Positions 5,383 through 13,427 of a stretch of DNA of 20,669 bases are shown here, one piece after another (positions within the stretch are counted from its first letter, which is position 1; each line of letters begins with the position of its first letter). Location of the stretch: contig MNYE01000120.1 in NCBI GenBank assembly GCA_001873005.1, positions 1 through 20,669 of the forward strand. Reading direction: 5' to 3'. The notes under the pieces are model-generated. The model ran no database searches and was not told where the DNA came from. It saw only the letters and a list, made by a program, of their open reading frames with translations. The position numbers and the translations under genes are program-made. Source of the DNA: Dehalococcoidia bacterium CG2_30_46_9. Its GTDB lineage: Bacteria; Chloroflexota; Dehalococcoidia; GIF9; AB-539-J10.

Positions 5383-6024
5383 CTATACTAACTTAATGAC
5401 TCTTGGTCTAGGCACTACCTGATAATTCTTTGGGGGATGATACTTATGCATCAAGTCAAGCCTACCTTGTTCCTTCAGACGCTGATATATGAGTGTCCAG
5501 GCACAATCCTTTTCTTTGTCCACCTCACACTTGCCATTGTTGGTGCCACCACAGGGACCATTCAGCAAACCTTTATGGCATGCCGTGAGGGGGCAAATGC
5601 CGGCTGTTTCACCCAGGACACATTGACCACACTGGGCACAGACTTCGTGAAAGTAGCCCGGACTGTCTTCCACGCCTATGAATAGAGTATCCAGTGCTGG
5701 AATGACTGGCTTGTCAATATATAGGTTAACTTTATGCACTCCCAAGGCGCACGCCATAACCAGGATACAGTTAGCATTCTGAATACCCTGAATTAAGTTC
5801 AGGGCACCCTCGGTCATTTCATCACAAGCAGTAGGGATAACTGTCCAGCCTGTCACTAGCTTGCCTAGCTCTTGCAAATGCTCCTTCATATTCAAGACTT
5901 CCTCTCTTCCCCCAGTTTTAGTCATTGTGGCACACGTGCCACAGCCAACGATACACACTCGGTCAAATCTATCCAATTGCTGCTTTACTTCGTCAAAAGG
6001 CTTTTGTTTGGTAATGGATTTCAT
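5383..6024 (-). CDS. metV: MetV: iron-sulfur/zinc partner of MetF (MTHFR C-terminal-type domain)
   Basis: A 213-residue cysteine-rich protein. N-terminal half: CIVGCGTC (Cys24, 28, 31), Cys67, Cys86 and Cys92. C-terminal half: CAQCGQCVL (Cys129, 132, 135), CPLTACHKGLLNGPCGG and KCEVDKEKDC, the pattern of the MetV/MTHFR-C family that holds iron-sulfur clusters and a zinc site. In Moorella thermoacetica MetV forms a complex with MetF and a heterodisulfide-reductase-like module. Here the neighbour is a NuoF-GltD fusion. GGGAGG lies 7 bases before the ATG; it starts 12 bp after the fusion gene. A REP-like 19-bp dyad (5786-5804) sits inside the coding sequence without breaking the frame. Confidence 0.93.
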   Translation of the reverse strand: MKSITKQKPFDEVKQQLDRFDRVCIVGCGTCATMTKTGGREEVLNMKEHLQELGKLVTGWTVIPTACDEMTEGALNLIQGIQNANCILVMACALGVHKVNLYIDKPVIPALDTLFIGVEDSPGYFHEVCAQCGQCVLGETAGICPLTACHKGLLNGPCGGTNNGKCEVDKEKDCAWTLIYQRLKEQGRLDLMHKYHPPKNYQVVPRPRVIKLV

Positions 6025-6036
6025 CTTAAACCTCCC

Positions 6037-9000
6037 TCATTTCTCTAGGTCGCACCTCAGGCATCGCTTAGCTTCTTGTCTGGCTCTTTCCTCTGAGAAT
6101 GCCAGTTCTGTCTCCTTAAAGCTCTGTTTTCTTTCCTCAACAGGAAGTCGGGAGATTTCCGGCCTAAATTGGGGCTCCCAAGTCTCCTCTTCTTCTCTAC
6201 TTATTACTTCCTCAATAATGCCGGGCTTTAGGTCGTATATCTCAACTCGTGAGGTATCACCCTTGAGGTATTTATCTATAGCGATAGCACCTCTTCTACC
6301 AGCAGCAATAGCCTCTACAACCATGCCTGGTCCGAAGACAAAATCCCCTCCGGCAAAGACCCCAGGGACATTGGTAGCCAATCTATTGTCATCGACAACC
6401 AGCCTTTCCCAGCGGGTGCGTTCTAGCGCGCTATCCGGGGGTAAAAATGATAAGTCGGGAGCTTGACCTACGGCAGCAATGACAGTGTCGGCATCAGCAA
6501 AGAATTCAGAGCCAGAGACAGGTACCGGACGGCGGCGTCCACTGTCATCAGGCTCACCTAGCCTCATATGAGTACATTGTAAACCAGCTATCTTCCACTT
6601 GTCGCTTACTATTCGGGTAGGGCTCACCAGGAAATTAACCTGGACGCCTTCAGCTAAAGCCTCGTTATATTCGACTTCAGTAACCGGCATCTCCTCCCGT
6701 GACCGGCGGTAGAAGATGCTGACTTCGTCAGCACCAAGGCGGAGGGCAGTACGAGAGGAATCCAGAGCCACATTGCCGCCCCCGACAACAGCTACGCGTC
6801 GCCCAATTCTGACTGACTTGCCAACTTTCACATCTCTTAGAAATCTCAAACCGTAATAGAAGCCTTCTAGGTCTTCCAGTTCACCAGGTATGCCTATGCG
6901 CTGGCTTCTTTGCGCCCCAGCAGCGATGAAGACGGCTTCAAAGCCATTTTTCCTAAGGCCTTCTACAGTGAAGTTTACATCAATTGGTGTGCTGTATCTT
7001 ATCTCCACCCCGCGCTTAGCAATATAATCTATTTCCCTTTGAATAACCTCTCGTGGCAAGCGAAAGTCGGGTATGGCTACTGAAAGCATACCTCCACCTA
7101 CGGGAAGAGCTTCAAAGACGGTAGCCGGATAACCCATCTGAGCTAAGAAGTAGGCGCATGATAGTCCACAGGGTCCGGCACCCACCACAGCTACTTTTTG
7201 GCTATGAGTCTGGGGAAAGGGTTCTGGTTCGGGTAATTCGCCAATATGCTCAAAATACCAGTCGGCAGCGAAACGCTTTAGCCCCCTGATGGCTACTGGC
7301 TCATCAAGCTCCCCACGGCGACACTTGCCTTCGCAGGGATGATGGCAGATGCGTCCGCAAATAGCTGGGAAGGGGTTGCGCTCCCTGATGGTTTCAACAG
7401 CCTCCAGATATTCACCGGCAGCAATGTGAGCCACATACTTTGGAATGTTAATCCCCACCGGGCAGGTATGCTGACAGGGCGAAATCATGAGCGCGTCGCA
7501 CACTGCCGCCGGGCATTTCTTTTCTTTTATATGAGCCTCATATTCGTCTCTAAAGTAAGCAAGGGTGGTAAGCACAGGGTTAGGGCAGGTTTGCCCCAAA
7601 CCACAGAGGGAGCATTCCTTTACCGTCTTAGCTATATTAAGTAAGGTTTCAATGTCGCTCTCACGCCCTTTACCCTCAGTAATTCTGGTCAGGATTTCTA
7701 GCATCTGTCTAGTTCCTAGGCGACAAGGCACACATTTACCACAGGACTCAGCCTGAGTGAAGTTGAGGAAGAAGCGGGCGATATCTACCATGCAGGTGGC
7801 ATCGTCCATCACTACCATGCCACCAGAGCCCATTATCGAGCCTAACTTGGTCAGTGATTCGTAGTCAACAGGCGAGTCCATGAAGCGGGCGGGGATACAA
7901 CCCCCTGACGGACCACCAGTCTGCACTGCCTTAAAGCGTTTTCCACGCGGGATACCGCCGCCTATATCGAAGATAACTTTTGATAGTGGTGTGCCCATTG
8001 GTACCTCTACCAAGCCGCTGTTAGCAATCTTCCCAGTGAGAGCGAAGACCACTGTACCCTTGCTCTTCTCGGTGCCAATACCGGCATACCAGTCAGCGCC
8101 TCGGTCAATAATAATCGGAACTGTAGCCAGTGTCTTTACATTGTTGATGATGGTGGGTTTGCCATCCAGACCTGATTGAGCGGGAAATGGCGGCCTAGGG
8201 CGAGGCATGCCCCGCCGTCCCTCTATAGACATCATAAGAGCCGTTTCCTCTCCACAGACAAAAGCCCCGGCACCTTCTCTTAAGTCTAGTTGAAGACTAA
8301 AGCCGGAACCTAGTATGTTATCACCCGTTAAGCCATGCTCTTTTACCTGCCTCAAGGCAATCTTTAGCCGCTCTATGGCCAGAGGCTTCTCTGCCCGACA
8401 ATAAACATATCCTCCGGAAGCACCGATAGCATAAGCCGCGATAATCAGCCCCTCAAGGACGGAGTGAGGGTCTGCCTCCAGAATACAGCGGTCCATGAAG
8501 GCGCCAGGGTCACCTTCGTCGGCGTTACATATCATATATTTCGGTGAACCAGGGGCATTGCGACATAATTCCCACTTGACTGCGGTAGGGAACCCAGCAC
8601 CACCCCGTCCCCGGAGTCCTGCCTTCTTGATTTCCTCAATCACCTGCCCCGGCGTCATCTGGAAAAGGACCTTCCGCAGAGACAGATAGCCACCGCGAGC
8701 AAGGTAATCATCAATCCTCTCCGGGTTGATGTGCCCGCAGTTACGCAGGACCACGCGCTCCTGCTTCTTGTAAAAGTTTATATCTGAGTAGTGCGGTACA
8801 GCTTGGCCAGTTACCGGGTCGATGTAAAGCAATCTGTTCACCACCTCGTGGGCGCACAAATGCTTCTGGATGATCTCATCAATATCATCTACCGATACGT
8901 GGCAATAAAAGACATCCTCAGGTTCCACTATTACTGTAGGACCAGCTTGACAAAAACCATGGCAACCGGTGGGCTTTACCTCAACAGGCAAGCCATTTTG

Positions 9001-9117
9001 CGTCACCTTCTCTTCTAGACGCCGCAGAATTTCGTCCGACCCGGGGCAACCTGATCCACGACAGACAAGAATTGTGTGCTGACCATTGGTTGAAACCGTA
9101 GCTTTTTCCTCAACCAT
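6037..9117 (-). CDS. NuoF-GltD fusion: NADH-binding Fe-S flavoprotein joined to an NAD(P)H/FAD oxidoreductase
   Basis: About 1026 residues from ATG 9117, chosen because GGAGG lies 7 bases upstream; a TTG at 9141 would add 8 residues and overlap nuoE. Domains: a thioredoxin-like [2Fe-2S] domain (Cys19, 24, 52, 56); a NuoF domain with FMN/NADH motif GLRGRGGAGFPT near 167-178 and a [4Fe-4S] set SCGKCVPC (459-465) plus CSLCGLGQTC; a GltD-type Fe-S domain with CQHTCPVG and ICGRICHHPCEGKCRRGE near 548-600; an FAD motif VVGAGPCGLSCAY near 645; a second dinucleotide motif VVGGGNVALDSSR near 778; a late AGGDFVFGPG; and a CLRC tail. The parts recall the NuoF-like and NfnB-like subunits of bifurcating transhydrogenases, fused into one chain. 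Electron acceptor unproven. Confidence 0.92.
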   Translation of the reverse strand: MVEEKATVSTNGQHTILVCRGSGCPGSDEILRRLEEKVTQNGLPVEVKPTGCHGFCQAGPTVIVEPEDVFYCHVSVDDIDEIIQKHLCAHEVVNRLLYIDPVTGQAVPHYSDINFYKKQERVVLRNCGHINPERIDDYLARGGYLSLRKVLFQMTPGQVIEEIKKAGLRGRGGAGFPTAVKWELCRNAPGSPKYMICNADEGDPGAFMDRCILEADPHSVLEGLIIAAYAIGASGGYVYCRAEKPLAIERLKIALRQVKEHGLTGDNILGSGFSLQLDLREGAGAFVCGEETALMMSIEGRRGMPRPRPPFPAQSGLDGKPTIINNVKTLATVPIIIDRGADWYAGIGTEKSKGTVVFALTGKIANSGLVEVPMGTPLSKVIFDIGGGIPRGKRFKAVQTGGPSGGCIPARFMDSPVDYESLTKLGSIMGSGGMVVMDDATCMVDIARFFLNFTQAESCGKCVPCRLGTRQMLEILTRITEGKGRESDIETLLNIAKTVKECSLCGLGQTCPNPVLTTLAYFRDEYEAHIKEKKCPAAVCDALMISPCQHTCPVGINIPKYVAHIAAGEYLEAVETIRERNPFPAICGRICHHPCEGKCRRGELDEPVAIRGLKRFAADWYFEHIGELPEPEPFPQTHSQKVAVVGAGPCGLSCAYFLAQMGYPATVFEALPVGGGMLSVAIPDFRLPREVIQREIDYIAKRGVEIRYSTPIDVNFTVEGLRKNGFEAVFIAAGAQRSQRIGIPGELEDLEGFYYGLRFLRDVKVGKSVRIGRRVAVVGGGNVALDSSRTALRLGADEVSIFYRRSREEMPVTEVEYNEALAEGVQVNFLVSPTRIVSDKWKIAGLQCTHMRLGEPDDSGRRRPVPVSGSEFFADADTVIAAVGQAPDLSFLPPDSALERTRWERLVVDDNRLATNVPGVFAGGDFVFGPGMVVEAIAAGRRGAIAIDKYLKGDTSRVEIYDLKPGIIEEVISREEEETWEPQFRPEISRLPVEERKQSFKETELAFSEERARQEAKRCLRCDLEK

Positions 9118-9118
9118 C

Positions 9119-9604
9119 TCACTGCCTCCCATGCTGACCAAAGATTAACGCCACCTTCTTAGGATTCATGCGACCGTAGATGTTCCTGTTGATAACCATG
9201 TTAGGTGCTAGTGCACAACAACCAATGCAAGCCACCGTTTCCAGACTATACTCAAAATCAGGAGTGATTTCACCCTCTTGAATACCGAGATGCCTCTTGA
9301 CTAACTTCAATATAGTTTTCCCACCTCGCACGTGGCAGGCGGTCCCCCGACATACCCTAACAATGTTTTTCCCTCGTGGTGTGGTATAGAGCTGTGCGTA
9401 AAAAGTAATTACCCCTTGTACTTGAGCCGGAAATAGCCTCAAACCCTTTGCTATGAGGCCAATGCTACTCGGAGGAATAAAGCCAAACTCCTGCTGAATT
9501 CTCTCGAGAAGGGGTAGTAAAGCCCACCGCTCATTCTGGTATTCAGCTATAACCGTCTCTATACGTGCCAGATCAGCTTGTGCGACTATCTTCTTTTTCG
9601 CCAT
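9119..9604 (-). CDS. nuoE: NuoE-like [2Fe-2S] subunit (24-kDa type)
   Basis: A 161-residue thioredoxin-fold protein of the complex I 24-kDa family. The [2Fe-2S] ligands are CRGTAC (about residues 84-89) and CIGCC (about 125-129), with the family helix-rich N-terminus (LLERIQQEFGFIPP, ITFYAQLYTTPRGKNIV). NuoE docks on NuoF and passes electrons onward from FMN; similar subunits occur in bifurcating hydrogenases and NAD-dependent formate dehydrogenases. The ATG at 9604 lies inside the end of the upstream molybdopterin gene (32-bp overlap) and its stop is one base from the likely ATG of the NuoF-GltD gene, so all three are probably translationally coupled parts of one complex. Confidence 0.96.
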   Translation of the reverse strand: MAKKKIVAQADLARIETVIAEYQNERWALLPLLERIQQEFGFIPPSSIGLIAKGLRLFPAQVQGVITFYAQLYTTPRGKNIVRVCRGTACHVRGGKTILKLVKRHLGIQEGEITPDFEYSLETVACIGCCALAPNMVINRNIYGRMNPKKVALIFGQHGRQ

Positions 9605-12311
9605 GAGGTCCTACCCTTTCTATTCTTACATTACACGCCTTGAGTGAAGGCGTTTTTGCCTCCGGGTCTAAGGTAATATCAAATAGCCCATTAACCGGAG
9701 TTTCCGGGAACGAAATTGGCATAAAGAGCGTCCCTTCGGGGAGACCATCGATAATTTTAGCAATGGTGGTTAATTTAGAGACCGGTGAAATAACGCTGAC
9801 CTTATCGCAATGGCTAATTCCAAGCTTTTGGGCGTCAGCCTCACCAATTTCCACAAAAGACTGGGGGGAAAATTTCTTTAACCGCCAGGCCCTTGAGCTC
9901 CTGGTGCCAGTGCCAAAATGGTAAAGTATAGTTCCTGTGAGCAAAGTAAAAGGATAGCCCTCCTTTGCCTCCAAAAAGGGGGCCTTCCCCTCTCTCCCCC
10001 TTATCTGTCGAGGGACGTGTGGGGTATATTGAACCGGAGAAAAACGGGCAAATCCCCTTAACAATTGTCCCCGGTAGGAACGGCCTGCTTCCCGGATGCT
10101 AAGCTCATCCTCATGTAGCCTCTGTGAATCGGCATATCCTTCGTATAGGGGGACTAATTCCTCAACCTCATCCATAACCTGCTGGAGGGAAGAGAATGGC
10201 AGTGGACACCCCATCTTGTCTGCTAGTCGCAGGATTATTTCCCAGTCTGACAAGCTTTGACCGAGGGGCTCGATAGCTTTCCTCACTTGGTTTACCCTTC
10301 CCTCAAAATTGGTAAACGTCCCCTCTTTTTCAGCAAAGCTTGTCGCCGGCAGAACCACACTTGCTAATTTAGCTGTTTCCGTAAGGAACATATCCTGCAC
10401 CACCATGAAATCAAGGGAAGTCAGAGCTTGGGTAACCAGACTTGAGTGTGGGAAGCTTAAAACGGGGTTTTCTCCTATGATATATAGCCCAGCAATTTTT
10501 CCCTGTCTCGCTTGCTCCACGATTTCCAGAGCGGTTAGCCCAGGGTTAGCTGGCAAGCTCACCCCCCAACGGTCTTCAAACTTCCTTCTGGCTTGAGCAT
10601 CGGATACATTTTGATATCCGGGGAGGAAATTGGGCAATGCCCCCATGTCGCAAGCGCCTTGTGCGTTATTTTCTCTTTGCAGGGCATAAATGCCCCCTCC
10701 CCTACGCCCAATGTTACCGGTCAATATCGCCAGGTTCGCCAGAGCCTTTACGCTGTCTGTTCCACTCGTATGCTGAGTGATTCCGCTGCCATAGACAATC
10801 GCCGCCTGGCTTGCCGCGGCGTATAGTCGAGCGGCGGCGCGAATTTCCTTACTGGCAATGCCAGTGATAGCCTCCGCATACTCAGGGGAATATTCCTCTA
10901 ATGTTTTGGTGCATGCCTCAAAATTATCCGTTTCACGAGCGACAAACTCCTCGTCCAGTAAGCCTTCATCAATAATTACTTTTGCCAAGCTATTTAGCAA
11001 AGCCACATCAGTGCCGACCTTAGGGCGCAGCCAGAGATAGGCAAACGAAGAGAGCTTTGTTCGCCGGGGGTCTATCAATATAAGCTTAGCCCCTTTGTAT
11101 TTAACAGCACGCTTTATAGTGTATCCAACGATAGGGGCTGATGAGGGAGGGTCAGCTCCGATAGCTATTATCACCTCTGATTCCTCCAGAGCACTGACGT
11201 AATTTGTAGTGCCGGGGAAGCCAATAGAGGTACCAAGACCTATCCGAGTGGCAGCGTTATACAAGCTACTACCATTATCAATATTATTGGTGCCCAGCAC
11301 ACATCTGGCGAATCTTTGCAAGAGATAGTTCTCTTCATTAGTGCACTTGGATGAGCCCAGAACAGCCAGGCTGTCGGGACCATGCTTGTCCTTTATTCGC
11401 TTGAATTCAGTGGCGGCTAGTTCTAAGGCTTGTTCCCAGGATACCTCTTCAAAACTCTCATTTGCCTTGACTAATGGTTTGGTTAGCCTATCTGGACTAT
11501 GGATAAAATCGCAGCCATAGCTTCCTCTCACACAAAGCGTGCCATGATTTACTGCATCCTGTTTGCCTGGCGTAACCCGCACTACGTGATTATCTTTGAC
11601 TTCCAGGCAAATACTGCATCCACAGCCACAAAAAGGACAGGTTGTCTGAGTAGCGGTTTTAGTTGTCCCTCTATAGGCCCTCTCCTTCTCCATGAGAGCA
11701 CCCGTCGGGCATAATGCCACACAAGTGCCGCAAAATGAGCACTCAGAATCTTCCAATGGCAAATCATTTAGCGTTGCCGGTTTGGCAGTAAATCCTCGCC
11801 GAAAATAGTCAATAGCCCCTTCAACGGCTAACTCCTGGCATGCCCGTATACACTTGGCGCACAGTATACATTTACTCGCATCCCTTTCGATAAACGGATT
11901 GACCTCCTCGATGGCAGCCATTTGAGGAATCCTCTGAAACTCTGACAATCCGATACCCATATCTGAGGCAATCTGCCGCAATTGGCAGCGGTTACCTTTG
12001 TCACACACCAAGCAGGAATCAGGATGGCTGGCAAGCATCAGCTTAACTATGGTGCTGCGATGCCCTGTGACTCGGGGGGAATGGGTGTTTATCACCATCC
12101 CTGGTGCTATGGGTGTGACACAAGATGCCAGCAAAGCGCCACTTTGTTCATTTTCTACCAAGCAGACGCGGCAAGCACCAATCGAGCTTAGATGGGGATC
12201 ATAGCAGAGTGTGGGAATATTTATGCCTGATTCCCGTGCTAACTCCAGGATAGTCATTCCTGGATAGCCACTTACCTCCCGTCCATCAAGGGTAATAGTT
12301 ACCGACTGCAA
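9573..12311 (-). CDS. NuoG/FdhA-like molybdopterin oxidoreductase lacking formate-dehydrogenase catalytic residues
   Basis: 912 residues, start TTG 12311 with GGAG 5 bases upstream. Order: [2Fe-2S] ferredoxin domain (Cys36, 47, 50, 64); NuoG His-Cys cluster (His96, Cys100, 103, 109); two [4Fe-4S] sets (Cys148-158 and Cys191-201); molybdopterin domain with CPFCGCGC (225-232) and Cys260; a normal dinucleotide-binding C-terminus (LTGTILYHFGTGTRSS near 791-806). By length and domain order it matches FdhA of NAD- or ferredoxin-linked formate dehydrogenases. But where E. coli FdhH has Lys44, Sec140-His141 and Arg333, this protein has Arg262, Tyr351-Asn352 and Gln545. The reading SSLYNAATRIGLG is clear in the DNA. 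It may bind a pterin cofactor structurally, act on another substrate, or be an electron-wiring subunit. 'Formate dehydrogenase' would be a misleading name. Confidence 0.9.
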   Translation of the reverse strand: MQSVTITLDGREVSGYPGMTILELARESGINIPTLCYDPHLSSIGACRVCLVENEQSGALLASCVTPIAPGMVINTHSPRVTGHRSTIVKLMLASHPDSCLVCDKGNRCQLRQIASDMGIGLSEFQRIPQMAAIEEVNPFIERDASKCILCAKCIRACQELAVEGAIDYFRRGFTAKPATLNDLPLEDSECSFCGTCVALCPTGALMEKERAYRGTTKTATQTTCPFCGCGCSICLEVKDNHVVRVTPGKQDAVNHGTLCVRGSYGCDFIHSPDRLTKPLVKANESFEEVSWEQALELAATEFKRIKDKHGPDSLAVLGSSKCTNEENYLLQRFARCVLGTNNIDNGSSLYNAATRIGLGTSIGFPGTTNYVSALEESEVIIAIGADPPSSAPIVGYTIKRAVKYKGAKLILIDPRRTKLSSFAYLWLRPKVGTDVALLNSLAKVIIDEGLLDEEFVARETDNFEACTKTLEEYSPEYAEAITGIASKEIRAAARLYAAASQAAIVYGSGITQHTSGTDSVKALANLAILTGNIGRRGGGIYALQRENNAQGACDMGALPNFLPGYQNVSDAQARRKFEDRWGVSLPANPGLTALEIVEQARQGKIAGLYIIGENPVLSFPHSSLVTQALTSLDFMVVQDMFLTETAKLASVVLPATSFAEKEGTFTNFEGRVNQVRKAIEPLGQSLSDWEIILRLADKMGCPLPFSSLQQVMDEVEELVPLYEGYADSQRLHEDELSIREAGRSYRGQLLRGFARFSPVQYTPHVPRQIRGREGKAPFLEAKEGYPFTLLTGTILYHFGTGTRSSRAWRLKKFSPQSFVEIGEADAQKLGISHCDKVSVISPVSKLTTIAKIIDGLPEGTLFMPISFPETPVNGLFDITLDPEAKTPSLKACNVRIERVGPHGEKEDSRTS

Positions 12312-12329
12312 ATCAGCTCCTTCAAAATT

Positions 12330-12392
12330 AGTCTTGAGTCATTAGTCATTAGTCTTTAGACTATAGACTATTAGACTGTTGACTATTGACTC
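12330..12392. repeat. AGTCATT/GACTATT short tandem-like repeats
   Basis: A run of imperfect 7-8-mers (GTCATTAGTCATTAGTC, GACTATAGACTATTAGAC, GTTGACTATTGACTC) fills the gap between the double-receiver gene and the molybdopterin gene and runs into the former's last codons. It contains overlapping self-complementary pieces (AGTC/GACT), so it may fold. Confidence 0.65.
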
Positions 12393-13149
12393 TTTGGCTT
12401 GCCGACCTGACAGCAGCGAGAAGTTGGGAACTAGCAGTTCTCTTAGGAATAAAGCCAAATGCTCCTGCTTGCTCGCTAGCGAGGACATTCTGTTCGTCAT
12501 CATATTGGGTCAACATCAACACCCTAACTTGTTTGCATTCCCGGCATATTTGCTTCGTTGCCTCGAGACCATTCATACGCGGCATGACTATATCCATTAA
12601 CACTACATCAGGTAAAAGCAGGAGCGCCTTCTCCACAGCATCTCCGCCATCTATCGCCTCTCCAACCACCAGCATATCTCTTTGCAGGCTTAATAGAGCA
12701 TGAATTCCTTCTCTGACTACTGCGTGGTCATCTGCTATCAGCACTTTGATCCTCCGAGTTACCTTATCCAGTAGCTTTTCAACTTGGGACACCAACGCAT
12801 CTGCTGCGACGGGCTTGCAGAAGTAATCTTCCGTCTCAAGTCGTAATCCTTCGTCGATCCTCCACCCCTTAATCAGTTGCTTTTCTGGTGGGGCGTCAAC
12901 CACGATGAGGGGTAAATCCCTGAAACTCGGGCTCTGCTTCAGCCATCGGTGAAGCAAGAATGCGTCTCCGCGTGGCACTATTGTGCCCAAGATAATTAAG
13001 TCCGGGTTCTGATAGCGCACCATTTCCTGTGCCTGTCTCTTATTACTCGCAGCGGCTACTTGATAGGCCCTGGCTTCCAATGCGACTTGCAAATCCACAG
13101 TGAACTCAGCCTCATCATCCACAACCAGAATTTTGGCTCTCTTTTCCAT
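12361..13149 (-). CDS. Double-receiver response regulator, first receiver degenerate
   Basis: 262 residues from ATG 13149, chosen for GGAGG 8 bases upstream and because the receiver fold begins there (MEKRAKILVVDDEAEF). Receiver 1 (about 6-130) keeps the acidic pair (Asp11-Asp12) and Lys112 but has Gly55 where the phosphorylated Asp belongs (DLIILGTIVPRG). Receiver 2 (about 134-250) is complete: Asp140/141, Asp186 in LMDIVMP, Lys236. It is closely similar to the receiver of the NarL-type regulator encoded upstream. No DNA-binding or enzymatic output domain follows; the tail QRVNSQQSNSL is coded by a short-repeat tract. It may be a phosphate sink or a protein-interaction regulator for the adjacent kinase. 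Confidence 0.9.
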   Translation of the reverse strand: MEKRAKILVVDDEAEFTVDLQVALEARAYQVAAASNKRQAQEMVRYQNPDLIILGTIVPRGDAFLLHRWLKQSPSFRDLPLIVVDAPPEKQLIKGWRIDEGLRLETEDYFCKPVAADALVSQVEKLLDKVTRRIKVLIADDHAVVREGIHALLSLQRDMLVVGEAIDGGDAVEKALLLLPDVVLMDIVMPRMNGLEATKQICRECKQVRVLMLTQYDDEQNVLASEQAGAFGFIPKRTASSQLLAAVRSASQRVNSQQSNSL

Positions 13150-13427
13150 CTTTGTCGCCTCCCTAGCGTCCCTCGGCAGATAAGGTGAGTGGAAGGGAGG
13201 GCCTCCTCTCTTCCAGGTTCTTGCTAATCTGTCTTGGTCAGCTAATATAAGGATAAACAATACTTGCCGAAAGAGAAAGAGGTTTTTACCCCAAAAAGAC
13301 AAGGAATATGACCCTAATTTTCTTGGGCTGATGCCCTATTTATAGGGGTTGGAGCTCTTACCAATAAAGAGTAGCATGGGGATGCCCTGAACTTGTTTCA
13401 GGGTATGTAGAATAGTGGGCAACAATT
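13150..13427. other. Intergenic region with CCCTGAA-type dyad
   Basis: 278 bp between the NarL-type and double-receiver genes. The only clear element is the dyad CCCTGAA-CTTGT-TTCAGGG at 13385-13403, a member of the short palindrome set seen elsewhere in the window. No convincing promoter or U-tract terminator was found. Confidence 0.6.

Noticed and set aside
5861..6466. 201-codon plus-strand open frame
   Set aside because: It is antisense to metV and the NuoF-GltD gene, with Ser/Leu-rich composition typical of shadow frames and no motifs.
11982..12204. Overlapping plus-strand frames within the molybdopterin gene
   Set aside because: Both are antisense to strongly conserved iron-sulfur domains and show no recognisable features.
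9573..12311. Selenocysteine formate dehydrogenase
   Set aside because: The position of Sec/Cys is a TAT (Tyr) codon and no in-frame TGA is present, so selenocysteine insertion is not involved.
13150..13302. Longer N-terminus of the double-receiver protein
   Set aside because: The extra 51 residues are outside the receiver fold and have no ribosome site at their start, while ATG 13149 has GGAGG 8 bases upstream.
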